This document shows positions 19,183 to 27,737 of a stretch of DNA of 64,000 bases, one piece after another (the first letter of the stretch is position 1; the number at the start of each line of letters is the position of its first letter). A program made the position numbers and the translations under genes. This DNA is from JAPWJZ01 sp965279315 (GTDB taxonomy: Bacteria > Pseudomonadota > Alphaproteobacteria > Micavibrionales > UBA2020): assembly GCA_965279315.1 (NCBI GenBank), contig OZ257145.1, positions 248,001 through 312,000 of the forward strand. The letters are read 5' to 3'. Under the pieces are notes generated by a model, which saw only the letters and a list, made by a program, of their open reading frames with translations, had not been told where the DNA came from and ran no database searches.

Positions 19183-19562
19183 TGCCCGGATGCGCCCAAT
19201 ATCACAAGTTTTCCCTTTTAAATTATAGCCTTAGTCTCGTTTGTAATTTGTTAACGAGTTTGGCGATAATCCACCCCTTTTATAGAGGCTAGCAAATTCC
19301 ATGCCTATTCAGGCTATTAGGGCTAAAAATTAATGTGTTTTACGACAACATGTCGCGATCCAGATTCATAACATGGGAAGAAAGTTGCTCGTTTCGAGTC
19401 ATTTGAGCCTTTTGTTTTCAGAACTGGACCGCCGAGTCTAAAAAGACTCACTCCAACTATTTTTTCCAGGATTTTACCTAAATGATTTTTTTTGAATCAA
19501 CTGAACGCAAAAAATGAAAAACGGCGCAAATTACCCCTCAAAATCGCCAAAAAACGTGATGT
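19183..19562. other. AT-rich divergent intergenic region between the adhesin gene and the trp operon
   Basis: About 380 bp with much lower GC than its surroundings and no convincing gene. It holds a TATAAT on the minus strand at 19227-19222 that would suit the adhesin gene (leader about 33 nt; no good -35 seen), an inverted repeat CTCGTT/AACGAG near 19235-19257 just upstream of that -10, and a perfect hairpin GAGTCT-AAAA-AGACTC at 19434-19449 followed by a T-rich stretch at 19458-19465. The last could be a weak terminator or an operator. Nothing else recognisable was seen. Confidence 0.5.
19222..19227 (-). promoter_or_regulatory. Possible -10 box of the adhesin gene
   Basis: TATAAT read on the minus strand, 40 nt upstream of the adhesin ATG. 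The position expected for -35 holds only a poor match, so an activator or another sigma factor may be needed. No clear Shine-Dalgarno precedes the ATG at 19182. Confidence 0.35.
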
Positions 19563-19592
19563 TTGACTTATGCAAAGCAACAGGGGTAAAAT
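19563..19592 (+). promoter_or_regulatory. trp operon promoter
   Basis: TTGACT at 19563-19568, an 18-bp spacer and TAAAAT at 19587-19592. Only six bases (CTGCCT) separate the -10 box from the ATG of the leader peptide, so transcription should start on or next to that A. An 8-bp inverted repeat (TTACCCCT, about 19531-19538, and AGGGGTAA, about 19582-19589) has its second arm overlapping the -10 region and could be an operator. Confidence 0.75.
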
Positions 19593-19598
19593 CTGCCT

Positions 19599-19652
19599 AT
19601 GGCTGGAAAAATCACATCCCTGACCGTTGTTGCGAACCGCTGGTGGCGGTAA
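19599..19652 (+). CDS. trpL: trp leader peptide, leaderless
   Basis: A 17-residue frame, MAGKITSLTVVANRWWR, with tandem Trp codons at 19641-19646 and a TAA at 19650. It lies 73 nt upstream of trpE(G). There is no ribosome-binding site; the promoter spacing predicts that the mRNA begins at this AUG, as reported for the rhizobial trpL-trpE(G) leader. The family role is to sense charged tRNA-Trp by ribosome stalling and so control read-through into the operon. The peptide is close in shape to the rhizobial leader (short, WW(W) followed by a basic end). Confidence 0.85.
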   Translation: MAGKITSLTVVANRWWR

Positions 19653-19670
19653 CGCCTTCATTTTATTTTT
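19632..19670 (+). terminator. Candidate trp attenuator hairpin with U-rich tail
   Basis: Outer stem GCG (19632-19634) with CGC (19653-19655), inner stem ACCGC (19636-19640) with GCGGT (19646-19650), loop TGGTG (19641-19645), then a T-rich run at 19657-19670. The Trp codons lie in the loop and the stop codon in the 3' side, so a ribosome stalled at Trp would itself keep the hairpin open. A competing small hairpin, GGCG-GTAA-CGCC (19645-19656), ends at the same T-run. I found no larger terminator before trpE(G). Confidence 0.55.
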
Positions 19671-19725
19671 CCTCCACAACTCCCCGTCATTTATGATACG
19701 TCAGCCCTTATAGAAGGCCTGCCCG

Positions 19726-21879
19726 ATGAAGATCTCACATACCGATACATCCCTGCCCTATGCGGCGGGAATTGATTTCCTGCTCGACCAGCTGGACGCG
19801 GAAAAAGGCGTCTATATGGCGTCAGACACCGATTACCCCGGACGTTATTCACGCTGGGATATCGGCTTTGCCGCACCGCCCGTCGAAATCACGGGCTATA
19901 ACGACCGCACCGAATTCCGCGCGCTGAATGCACGCGGCGAAAAGATCCTCGCCATGTTTGCGCAGCTGTTCGCGGACCATGCCGATGAAGCGTTTAAAAT
20001 CGGTAAATCCGATGCGACGCTGATCACCTGCACGATCGCGGCTGCCTCCCGCAGCTTTTCCGAGGAAGAAAGGTCACACCAGCCGTCGCCCTTGTCGCCG
20101 CTGCGCCTGCTGATGAAACGCGCCCCTTCCACGGAAGGATTTGCCGGGTTTTATGGCGCATTCAAATACGACCTGCTGTTCTGCTTCAACCCTGTGCCGC
20201 TGAAGCATAAACGCGGCGCGGATCACAGCCTGTTCCAGCTGTACCTGCCCGATAGCATCCATCTGCTCGACCGCCGCAAGGAAACCGTGTTCCGTCGCGA
20301 ATACGAATTCAGCCTGGGCGGTTTGACCACCGCCGGCATGCCCCGCGACACCACCGTGAAACCAGTCCCGGAAGCGGCATCCGGCGCCCCCGCCATCACC
20401 AGCAACATGAGCGACGAAGCCTATGCCGAAATGGTCGGCCGCGCGCAGGAACATATCCGCAAAGGCGACGTGTTCGAGGTCGTCCTGAGCCGCAAATTCA
20501 AGTCACCATATAATGGCCAGCCGTCGCAGCTATTCCGTAACATCCGCCGCATTAACCCCAGCCCTTACGAATTCCTGATCCAGATGGGCCGCGAACAGCT
20601 GGTGGGCGCATCGCCCGAAATGTTCGTGCGTGTCGAAGGCAAGCGTGTCGAATCCTGCCCCATTTCCGGCACCGCCCGCCGCAGCAAATCGCCCGGCCAG
20701 GCCGCCGTCATCGAAGATGCCAAAATTTTGCAGGAATTGCTGAATTCCAAAAAAGACGAAGCCGAACTGACGATGTGCACCGATGTCGACCGCAACGACA
20801 AGGCACGCATCTGCGAACCCGGATCGGTGCGCCTGCTCGCCCGCCGCCAGATTGAATCCTATGTCGGCCTGTATCACACCGTCGACCATGTGGAGGGCAT
20901 CCTGCGCGACGGTTTCGACGGCGTTGACGCATTCCTGTCGCATATGTGGGCCGTCACGCTGACCGGCGCGCCGAAGCCCGAAGCCTCGAAAATCATCGAG
21001 AATTTCGAACCCGAAGCGCGTGAATTTTATGGCGCGGCCGTGGGTGCGCTGCATTTCGACGGCGGCGTGAATACCGGCATCACCATCCGCACCCTGCACC
21101 TGAAAAACGGCGAAGCCACCTATCAGGCGGGCGCCAGCATCGTGTACGATTCCATCCCCGCCGATGAGGCGGTGGAGACTCATACCAAGGCAACATCGTT
21201 CCAGCGCATCCTGTCCGGCAATGTGGCGGCTCCCGCAGATCGCGTGGCTGTGCGCAGCGGCGAAGGCAAAACGGTCGTCCTGATCGATAACGAGGACAGT
21301 TTTGTCCATACCCTCGCCGATTACATTCGCCAGACGGGCGCGAAGGCCGTCACCTATCGCCACGGCACGCCGCTTGCGACCATCCAGCAGCACAAGCCGC
21401 ATCTGGTCGTGCATTCCCCCGGCCCCGGCCTGCCCGAGCAGTTCAATGTCCCGGGCATGGTGCGCGACGTGGCGGCGGCGGGTATCCCGCAATTCGGCGT
21501 CTGCCTCGGCCTGCAGGGTACGTTCGAGGCGTTCGGCGGTACGTTGGGTTACCTGCAAAACCCGCAGCACGGCAAGACATGGAACATCACGCATAACAGC
21601 CATGCGCTGTTCGAGGGCGTGCCCAGCCCCTGCCTTGTCGGCGCATACCATTCCATCCACGGCCTGCCCGCATCCCTGCCGGATGAACTGGAAGTCACCG
21701 CCCGCAACGATAACGGTGTCATCATGGCGCTGCGCCACAAAACCCTGCCGATCTGGGCGGTGCAGTTCCATCCTGAATCTGTCCTGTCGATGCAGGGTTA
21801 TGTCGGGCACAAGATGATCGAGAACGTCATGAAGCATTTGGCTGGCTCCGCCAGCAAAACCAATGAGTCTAAAGCATGA
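19726..21879 (+). CDS. trpE(G): Anthranilate synthase, fused TrpE-TrpG
   Basis: Makes anthranilate from chorismate and glutamine, the first committed step to tryptophan. The 717-residue chain joins both subunits: residues to about 500 are the chorismate-binding TrpE part (PISGTARR, TGAPKPEA, and GAAVGAL late in the domain), and from about 508 (VVLIDNEDSFVHT) a class I glutamine amidotransferase with nucleophile Cys593 in GVCLGLQ and the HPES motif near the C-terminus. The length fits rhizobial TrpE(G) fusions. AGAAGG lies 8 nt before the ATG. First structural gene of the operon behind the trpL attenuator; it overlaps trpD by ATGA. Confidence 0.95.
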   Translation: MKISHTDTSLPYAAGIDFLLDQLDAEKGVYMASDTDYPGRYSRWDIGFAAPPVEITGYNDRTEFRALNARGEKILAMFAQLFADHADEAFKIGKSDATLITCTIAAASRSFSEEERSHQPSPLSPLRLLMKRAPSTEGFAGFYGAFKYDLLFCFNPVPLKHKRGADHSLFQLYLPDSIHLLDRRKETVFRREYEFSLGGLTTAGMPRDTTVKPVPEAASGAPAITSNMSDEAYAEMVGRAQEHIRKGDVFEVVLSRKFKSPYNGQPSQLFRNIRRINPSPYEFLIQMGREQLVGASPEMFVRVEGKRVESCPISGTARRSKSPGQAAVIEDAKILQELLNSKKDEAELTMCTDVDRNDKARICEPGSVRLLARRQIESYVGLYHTVDHVEGILRDGFDGVDAFLSHMWAVTLTGAPKPEASKIIENFEPEAREFYGAAVGALHFDGGVNTGITIRTLHLKNGEATYQAGASIVYDSIPADEAVETHTKATSFQRILSGNVAAPADRVAVRSGEGKTVVLIDNEDSFVHTLADYIRQTGAKAVTYRHGTPLATIQQHKPHLVVHSPGPGLPEQFNVPGMVRDVAAAGIPQFGVCLGLQGTFEAFGGTLGYLQNPQHGKTWNITHNSHALFEGVPSPCLVGAYHSIHGLPASLPDELEVTARNDNGVIMALRHKTLPIWAVQFHPESVLSMQGYVGHKMIENVMKHLAGSASKTNESKA

Positions 21880-22862
21880 AACCCAAGCAGAACCACGCCG
21901 ACGAAGTCGATAAAAAATGGGCCGAGGTGATGGGCAAGCTTTGCGATGACGGCTTCCCCGCCGACGGCAAGGCGCGCATCCTGCAGAATGTGAAAGACGA
22001 AGACATCACCGGCGAAATGCTCGCGTCCTGTGCCCGCGCGTTGATGCTGCGTGTCGTGCCGCTCGACCTGAAGGGCATTGATGTCTGCGGCACTGGCGGC
22101 GACAAGAGCAAATCGAACGTGAAAACCTTCAATATCTCGACCGCCGTCGCCTTTGTCGTGGCGGGTGCGGGCGTTTCGGTCATCAAGCACGGCAACCGCG
22201 CCGTCTCCGGCGTCAGCGGGTCGAGCGATGTGCTGGCTGCGCTGAAAATCTCCGTCGCCACCAACCCCGCCATGGCGAAAATCCAGCACCAGAAACATAA
22301 CCTGTGTTTCGTGTCCGCACCCGCCTTCCATCCGTCGCTCGCCAGCCTCGCGCCCGTGCGCAAGGCGCTGGGCCGCCCCACCTTCCTCAACCTGCTCGGC
22401 CCGCTTTGCAACCCTGCGCGCACGGCGCGGCAGGTGATGGGCGTCTATGGATTCCAGTCGCAGGTGGCGGATGCCGGCAAACGCCTGGGACGCCAGGACA
22501 TGATGATCGTCCACAGCATGGACGGGCTGGATGAAATCTCCCTCTCCGACCTCACGCAAATCATCCGCGTGAAGGAAGGCAAGGTGGAGGAAACGCTTGT
22601 CTGCCCCGAAGACGCCGGACTTGAAACTACCCCCCTGGAAAAACTACAGGGCGGCACGGCGGAACAGAACGCCAGGATCATCACCGATGTGTTCGAGGGC
22701 GCAACCGGCGCGCCCCACGATATCATCTGCCTGAACGCAGCCGCCGCATTCATGACGGCGGGCAAAGACTCCGACCTCAAGGCAGGCGTGGAACGCGCGA
22801 AACAGGTTATCGCCGACGGCCTCGCGCTCAAGAAATTGCAAGCGATGAAGGGTGCGGCATGA
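21876..22862 (+). CDS. trpD: Anthranilate phosphoribosyltransferase
   Basis: Transfers phosphoribose from PRPP to anthranilate, second step of the pathway, in the cytoplasm. The 328-residue chain carries the PRPP-binding GTGGDKSKSNVKTFNIST loop near residue 70 and HGNRAVSGVSGSSDVL, the glycine/serine-rich anthranilate site. In most relatives the latter reads S-x-x-GSAD; here it is GSSD, a mild change. It starts inside the trpE(G) stop (ATGA), which suggests translational coupling, and ends in the same way with trpC. Confidence 0.95.
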   Translation: MKPKQNHADEVDKKWAEVMGKLCDDGFPADGKARILQNVKDEDITGEMLASCARALMLRVVPLDLKGIDVCGTGGDKSKSNVKTFNISTAVAFVVAGAGVSVIKHGNRAVSGVSGSSDVLAALKISVATNPAMAKIQHQKHNLCFVSAPAFHPSLASLAPVRKALGRPTFLNLLGPLCNPARTARQVMGVYGFQSQVADAGKRLGRQDMMIVHSMDGLDEISLSDLTQIIRVKEGKVEETLVCPEDAGLETTPLEKLQGGTAEQNARIITDVFEGATGAPHDIICLNAAAAFMTAGKDSDLKAGVERAKQVIADGLALKKLQAMKGAA

Positions 22863-23650
22863 CCGGCTTCCTGCAAAAAATACACGACATCACGGTGGAT
22901 CGCGTCGCCCGCGCCCGTGCCGATGTCATGGTGTCAGACCTTGAACGCAGCCCCTGTTTTTCCCGCCAGCCGGGTGATGTGCTGAAGGCGTTCAGGAACG
23001 ACTCCTACAACGTCATCGCCGAAATCAAGTTTGCCAGCCCCTCTGAAGGCAATATCGCGGCGGGTGACCCTGTTGCAATTGCCGACGGCTATCTGGCTTC
23101 GGGCGCAACGATGCTTTCGATCCTGACCGAACCGCAGTTTTTCAAGGGCGACCTTGCCTATTTGCAGGCCGTGCGCGACAAGCACCCCAAGGCGCTGCTG
23201 CTGCGCAAGGATTTCATGGTCGATCCGTACCAGCTTTACGAAGCAAAGGCCTATGGCGCGGATGCCATACTGATCATCGTCGCCATGACCCCGCCTGCCG
23301 TCACCAAGGAATTGTTTGAAGCAGCCAGAGGATTGGGGCTTGCCGCACTGGTCGAAGTGCATGACGGCGCGGAACTGGACGCCGCCATCGAACTGGGCGC
23401 GGATTTCATCGGCGTCAACAACCGCAACCTGAAAACGCTGAAGACCGACCTTGGCATTGGCCGCGAACTGGCGGCGCGCAAGCCGAAGAATTCCATTTTC
23501 ATCTGCGAAAGCGGCCTTTCGACCGCAGACGACCTGCGCGACATGAAATCGCGCGGTTATGACGGGTTCCTGATGGGCACATCCTTTATGCGTAAACCCC
23601 AGCCGGGCGCCGCGCTCCGCGATCTGCAGGAGCAGCTGAAATGCGCGTGA
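22859..23650 (+). CDS. trpC: Indole-3-glycerol phosphate synthase
   Basis: Closes the indole ring of carboxyphenylamino-deoxyribulose phosphate. The 263-residue TIM barrel shows the family landmarks in order: VIAEIKFASPSEG with the catalytic lysine, LLRKDFMVDPYQ, IGVNNRNLKTL and SGLSTADDL. Stand-alone TrpC, not fused to TrpF as in enterobacteria. Overlaps trpD by four bases and trpF by ten. Confidence 0.95.
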   Translation: MTGFLQKIHDITVDRVARARADVMVSDLERSPCFSRQPGDVLKAFRNDSYNVIAEIKFASPSEGNIAAGDPVAIADGYLASGATMLSILTEPQFFKGDLAYLQAVRDKHPKALLLRKDFMVDPYQLYEAKAYGADAILIIVAMTPPAVTKELFEAARGLGLAALVEVHDGAELDAAIELGADFIGVNNRNLKTLKTDLGIGRELAARKPKNSIFICESGLSTADDLRDMKSRGYDGFLMGTSFMRKPQPGAALRDLQEQLKCA

Positions 23651-24285
23651 AAATCTGCGGCCTGACCCGCGCCGAAGACGCGAAGGCAGCACAAGACCTC
23701 GGCGCATGGGCGCTCGGCTTTATTTTCTACCCGAAATCGAAACGGTTTATCACGGCGGATGCCGCAAAAAACATCATCGCCAGCCTGCCTGATGCGCAAC
23801 CCATCGGCGTGTTCGTGAACCAGACCGATGAAGCCCTTTTGATTGCGCAAGATGCGGGATTAAAGGGCATCCAGTTGCATGGCGACGAAACCCCCGATGA
23901 CCTACGCCGCGTCCGCACCGCTTTTTCCGGCACGATCGTCAAGGCGCTGCGCCCGAAAACCGAGGCCGACCTGCAAGTGATTGCAGATTATAAAGGCCTG
24001 GCCGATTACATCCTGCTGGATGCAGCGGTCGGCAATGAATATGGCGGCACGGGACATACGGGCGACTGGTCGCTGGCGCAAAAGGCCGCCGCTTTTGGCA
24101 TTCCCGTCATTGTCGCGGGCGGCCTCGGCCCTGATAACATCGCCGCAGCCCATGCGCAGGCCAACCCCCATGCCCTCGACCTGTCGAGCGGCGTGGAAGC
24201 CGCACCCGGCATCAAGGATCACGCGAAATTACAGGCGCTCTTCGCCAATATCAAAGGAAGCCCCCATGCAGCCCAAAATGCATAA
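23641..24285 (+). CDS. trpF: Phosphoribosylanthranilate isomerase
   Basis: Catalyses the Amadori rearrangement between the TrpD and TrpC steps. The 214-residue chain starts MRVKICGLTRAEDA with the catalytic cysteine in KICGLT, has FVNQTDEALL and HGDETPDD in the middle, the catalytic aspartate in ILLDA and a phosphate-binding VAGGLGPDNI near the end. The start lies inside the end of trpC (ten-base overlap); the end overlaps trpB by 20 bases. Confidence 0.95.
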   Translation: MRVKICGLTRAEDAKAAQDLGAWALGFIFYPKSKRFITADAAKNIIASLPDAQPIGVFVNQTDEALLIAQDAGLKGIQLHGDETPDDLRRVRTAFSGTIVKALRPKTEADLQVIADYKGLADYILLDAAVGNEYGGTGHTGDWSLAQKAAAFGIPVIVAGGLGPDNIAAAHAQANPHALDLSSGVEAAPGIKDHAKLQALFANIKGSPHAAQNA

Positions 24286-25474
24286 CAGCAACAGCCCCGA
24301 TGATCGTGGTTATTTCGGCGATTACGGCGGGCGTTTCGTGCCCGATACGCTGATGGCGCCATTACTGCAGCTGGAACAAGCCTATGCGGAACTATCATCG
24401 CAACCGGAATTCTGGCGCGAATTTGAATCGATGCTGACGCATTTCGTGGGTCGCGAGACGCCGCTGCAATATGCAGCGCGTCTTACCGAAAAACTGGGCG
24501 GCGCGAAGATTTACCTGAAGCGCGAAGACCTCGCGCATACCGGCGCGCATAAAATCAACAATGCCATCGGCCAGATCCTGCTTGCGCGGCACATGGGCAA
24601 GACGCGCATCATCGCCGAAACGGGCGCAGGCCAGCACGGCGTCGCAACCGCCACCGCCGCAGCGCAATTCGGCATGAAATGCGTCGTTTATATGGGCGCG
24701 GAAGACATGGCGCGGCAGGAAATGAACGTGTTCCGCATGCGCCTGCTGGGCGCGGATGTGGTGGCGGTCAATGCCGGTTCCCGCACGCTGAAGGATGCCG
24801 TCAGCGAAGCGATGCGCGACTGGGTCGGCAATATCGCGGACACGCATTACCTGCTCGGCTCCGCCCTTGGCCCCCATCCCTATCCCCGCATGGTGCGCGA
24901 TTTCCAGTCTGTCATCGGGCGCGAAGCGCGCGAACAGATTCTGGCGCAGGAAGGCAAATTGCCCGATACCATCATCGCCTGTGTCGGCGGCGGCAGCAAC
25001 GCCATCGGCATATTCTCGGGCTTTGTTAACGATAAGGACGTCGCACTGATCGGCGTCGAGGCTGGCGGCACGGCGATTGCGACCGGCGAACATGCCGCGC
25101 GTTTCGCAGGCGGAAAGCCCGGCATTTTCCAGGGCATGAAGACTTATATATTACAGGACAACGATGGGCAGGCATCGCCCACGCATAGCGTATCGGCAGG
25201 CCTCGATTACACCGGCGTCGGTCCCGAACATGCCTGGCTGCATGATTTGAAACGCGCGACCTATACGAATGTGAACGACGATGAAGCCGTGGCGGCGTTC
25301 CACCTGCTGGCGCGCACCGAGGGCATCATCCCCGCGCTCGAAAGCTCCCACGCTATCGCTTACACCATCAAGGCCGCACCCGCGATGCGCGGGAAGACCA
25401 TCATCGTCAACCTGTCCGGCCGCGGCGACAAGGATATCGGCATCATCCAGAAATACGACGGAGCCCGCAAATGA
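24266..25474 (+). CDS. trpB: Tryptophan synthase beta chain
   Basis: PLP enzyme that condenses indole and serine to tryptophan, in complex with TrpA. 402 residues from the ATG at 24266, which has AAAGGAAG five bases upstream; the frame stays open further upstream inside trpF, but those starts lack such a site. PLP lysine is Lys96 in HKINNAIGQ; the phosphate-binding GGGSNAIG and the C-terminal SGRGDKD are present. Overlaps trpF by 20 nt and trpA by ATGA. Confidence 0.95.
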   Translation: MQPKMHNSNSPDDRGYFGDYGGRFVPDTLMAPLLQLEQAYAELSSQPEFWREFESMLTHFVGRETPLQYAARLTEKLGGAKIYLKREDLAHTGAHKINNAIGQILLARHMGKTRIIAETGAGQHGVATATAAAQFGMKCVVYMGAEDMARQEMNVFRMRLLGADVVAVNAGSRTLKDAVSEAMRDWVGNIADTHYLLGSALGPHPYPRMVRDFQSVIGREAREQILAQEGKLPDTIIACVGGGSNAIGIFSGFVNDKDVALIGVEAGGTAIATGEHAARFAGGKPGIFQGMKTYILQDNDGQASPTHSVSAGLDYTGVGPEHAWLHDLKRATYTNVNDDEAVAAFHLLARTEGIIPALESSHAIAYTIKAAPAMRGKTIIVNLSGRGDKDIGIIQKYDGARK

Positions 25475-26238
25475 GCCTGCGCAACGCATTATCGACCGGC
25501 AAATCCGCCTTCATCCCCTTCGTCATGGCGGGCGACCCCAACATGGCGGAGACGGAAAAGATTGTCGCAGCGCTGGAACGCGCGGGCGCATCGGCAATTG
25601 AACTGGGCGTGCCATTTTCCGACCCCGTCGCCGACGGCGTGACGGTGCAGAAGGCGGCTGAACGGGCCTTGGCGGGCGGCGCAACGCTGAACGGCGTGCT
25701 GGAACTCGTCAAAAAACTGCGTGCGAATGGCGTTAAAATTCCGATCTGCCTGTTTTCCTACCTCAACCCCATTTACATGATGGGTTACGAAACATTCATC
25801 ACCGCCGCGCTAAAGGCCGGCGCACAGGGCGCATTGATCGTCGACCTGCCGCCCGAAGAAGCGGGCGATTATCATGACTCTGCGAAAAAACACGGTTTCG
25901 AAACCGTCTTCCTCTGCTCCCCCACCACCACGCCGGAACGTCTGAAGCTGGTCGATGAATATTCGAGCGGTTTCGTCTATTACGTGTCGCGCGAAGGCGT
26001 GACGGGCGCGCAGAATACGCTGCCGCAGCAGCTGGAGCAAAAAATCGCCGCGCTGAAAAGCGGGCTGAAAAACCCCGTCGCCATCGGATTCGGCATCTCC
26101 ACCCCCGACCATGTGAAGGCCTTGACGGGCAAGGCGGATGGCATCGTGGTGGGCAGCGCGCTTGTGAAAATTATCGAGGAAAATCCGGCCAATGCGGCGG
26201 AAGCGGTCGAGGCCAAGGTACGCGCATTGCTTGCCTGA
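25471..26238 (+). CDS. trpA: Tryptophan synthase alpha chain
   Basis: Cleaves indole-3-glycerol phosphate and passes indole to TrpB through the internal tunnel. The 255-residue chain has the catalytic glutamate in IELGVPFSDPVADG, the catalytic aspartate in LIVDLPPEEA, LFSYLNPIYMMG and the glycine-rich VGSALV near the end. Last gene of the operon; its final codons contain the -35 box of the next gene's own promoter. Confidence 0.95.
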   Translation: MSLRNALSTGKSAFIPFVMAGDPNMAETEKIVAALERAGASAIELGVPFSDPVADGVTVQKAAERALAGGATLNGVLELVKKLRANGVKIPICLFSYLNPIYMMGYETFITAALKAGAQGALIVDLPPEEAGDYHDSAKKHGFETVFLCSPTTTPERLKLVDEYSSGFVYYVSREGVTGAQNTLPQQLEQKIAALKSGLKNPVAIGFGISTPDHVKALTGKADGIVVGSALVKIIEENPANAAEAVEAKVRALLA

Positions 26239-26259
26239 TACGTCAATCCCGCCTATAAT
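26231..26259 (+). promoter_or_regulatory. Internal promoter for the cupin gene
   Basis: TTGCCT at 26231-26236 (over the trpA stop codon), 17-bp spacer, perfect TATAAT at 26254-26259. The ATG of the next gene comes six bases later, so the transcript should be leaderless; there is no Shine-Dalgarno. Confidence 0.65.
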
Positions 26260-26265
26260 CGCCAC

Positions 26266-26736
26266 ATGACAAATAAAAACACATCCGGCCCTGCCTACGC
26301 CATCGGTGACACCGACACGCGCCCCTGGGGCAGCTATACGGTCGTCGCCGTCGGCAAGAATGACGGCGAAGAATATTGCGAAAAAGAAATCATCGTCAAT
26401 CCCGGCCATATCCTGTCGCTGCAAAGCCATGAACACCGTCGCGAACACTGGATGGTCAAGCAGGGCGTGCTGACCGTCGTGCTGGACGGCAAGCGGCTGG
26501 AGCTGAAAAAGGGCGATGAAGTCCGCATCCCCCTGCGCGCCATCCATTGCATGGCGAATCTTGGCAAGGACAGCTGCATCGTGCGCGAAATTCAGGCAGG
26601 CGTGTGCCGCGAAGACGATATCGCGCGCTACATGGATGCCTATGGCCGCGGCACCGACCAGGCGGGCGAACCCCGCGCGGACAGCAGCCTTGCGATTTAT
26701 GAACAAATCCTGAGCGAACTGCGTAAAAAGGCCTGA
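26266..26736 (+). CDS. Cupin protein of the type II phosphomannose isomerase family
   Basis: 156 residues forming one beta-barrel cupin. The signature is that of the C-terminal isomerase domain of bifunctional ManC/AlgA: RPWGSYTVV, EKEIIVNPGHILSLQ, the metal site SHEHRREHW, KGDEVRIPLRAIH and the end motif REDDIARYMDAYGR. The nucleotidyltransferase domain is absent, so it may interconvert mannose-6-P and fructose-6-P alone or bind a related sugar phosphate. Six bases upstream is a consensus -10, so it is probably expressed apart from trp. The ROK kinase follows five bases later and may supply its substrate (inference). Confidence 0.8.
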   Translation: MTNKNTSGPAYAIGDTDTRPWGSYTVVAVGKNDGEEYCEKEIIVNPGHILSLQSHEHRREHWMVKQGVLTVVLDGKRLELKKGDEVRIPLRAIHCMANLGKDSCIVREIQAGVCREDDIARYMDAYGRGTDQAGEPRADSSLAIYEQILSELRKKA

Positions 26737-26741
26737 TCACC

Positions 26742-27734
26742 ATGCGCATCGGCATCGATTTCGGCGGCACAAAGACGGAAATCATCTGCCTCGACAGCAA
26801 GAACGGCAAAGAAATCTACCGCCAGCGCATCCCGACCGCGCGCGGCGATTACATGAACACCGTCAAATCGCTGTGCGACCTTGTGCGCGGCGCGGAAGCA
26901 TCGCTGAAAAAAACCGGTACGGTCGGCGTCGCTATCCCCGGCACGATCATCCCCGAAACCGGCCTGATCAAGAATTCCAATTCGACATGGATGAACGGCC
27001 AGCCGTTCCAGAAAGACATGTCGAAAGCTTTGGGCCGCGAAGTGCGCATGGAAAACGATGCCAATTGCTTCGCTGTATCGGAGGCAACAGACGGCGCGGC
27101 GGAAGGCAAAAAAGTCGTGTTCGGCGTCATTATCGGCACCGGTTGCGGCGGGGGCGTCGCGATCGACGGGCTCGCGCATCGCGGCGTCAATTCGATCGGC
27201 GGCGAGTGGGGGCATAATCCGCTGCCTTATCCACGCGTCGCGCTGGCCGATAACACCGCGCAGTTTTCACGTTTCGAGGCGTATCCTGTCACCGATACCT
27301 TGAAGGATTTGTATTTCACCAATGAAGCGGGCGCCGAATTTCCGGGCCCGCTCTGCTATTGCGGCCGCCGCGGCTGTTTGGAAACATGGATTTCCGGCAC
27401 AGGCTTCAAGAATGATTACAAGCGCGTGACGGGCGAGGATATGTCCACGCATGACATCATCACGCAATCGAAGGAAAAAGAACCGAAATCCACGGCTGCG
27501 CTCGAGCGTTATATTGACCGCCTCGCCCGCGCGCTGGCACAGGTCATCAATATCCTCGACCCCGATGTGATTGTGCTGGGCGGCGGAATGAGCAATGTGA
27601 ACGCGCTGTACAAGGACGTTCCCGCCGCGTGGAAAAAATACGTGTTTTCCGACACGGTCAAGACGCCGCTGTTACCCAACCGCCATGGCGATTCATCGGG
27701 CGTGCGCGGCGCGGCATGGCTCTGGAGCCGCTAA
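26742..27734 (+). CDS. ROK family sugar kinase
   Basis: 330 residues. N-terminal phosphate loop IGIDFGGTKTEI, catalytic aspartate in MENDANCFAVSEA, IIGTGCGGGV, then the ROK zinc site: a histidine in GGEWGHNPLP and cysteines 205, 207 and 212 in CYCGRRGCLETW; adenosine-binding PDVIVLGGGMSN near the end. The zinc-containing subgroup includes fructo-/mannokinase and N-acetylglucosamine kinase; sequence alone does not decide between them. Its pairing with a mannose-6-phosphate-isomerase-type cupin favours a hexose such as mannose or fructose (inference). Ends three bases from the convergent A2M gene. Confidence 0.85.
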   Translation: MRIGIDFGGTKTEIICLDSKNGKEIYRQRIPTARGDYMNTVKSLCDLVRGAEASLKKTGTVGVAIPGTIIPETGLIKNSNSTWMNGQPFQKDMSKALGREVRMENDANCFAVSEATDGAAEGKKVVFGVIIGTGCGGGVAIDGLAHRGVNSIGGEWGHNPLPYPRVALADNTAQFSRFEAYPVTDTLKDLYFTNEAGAEFPGPLCYCGRRGCLETWISGTGFKNDYKRVTGEDMSTHDIITQSKEKEPKSTAALERYIDRLARALAQVINILDPDVIVLGGGMSNVNALYKDVPAAWKKYVFSDTVKTPLLPNRHGDSSGVRGAAWLWSR

Positions 27735-27737
27735 CTT

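Noticed and set aside
20530..21837. Minus-strand frames opposite the trp genes (for example 435 codons opposite trpE(G))
   Set aside because: Third-position GC bias in GC-rich genes opens the opposite strand; no domain or ribosome site supports them.
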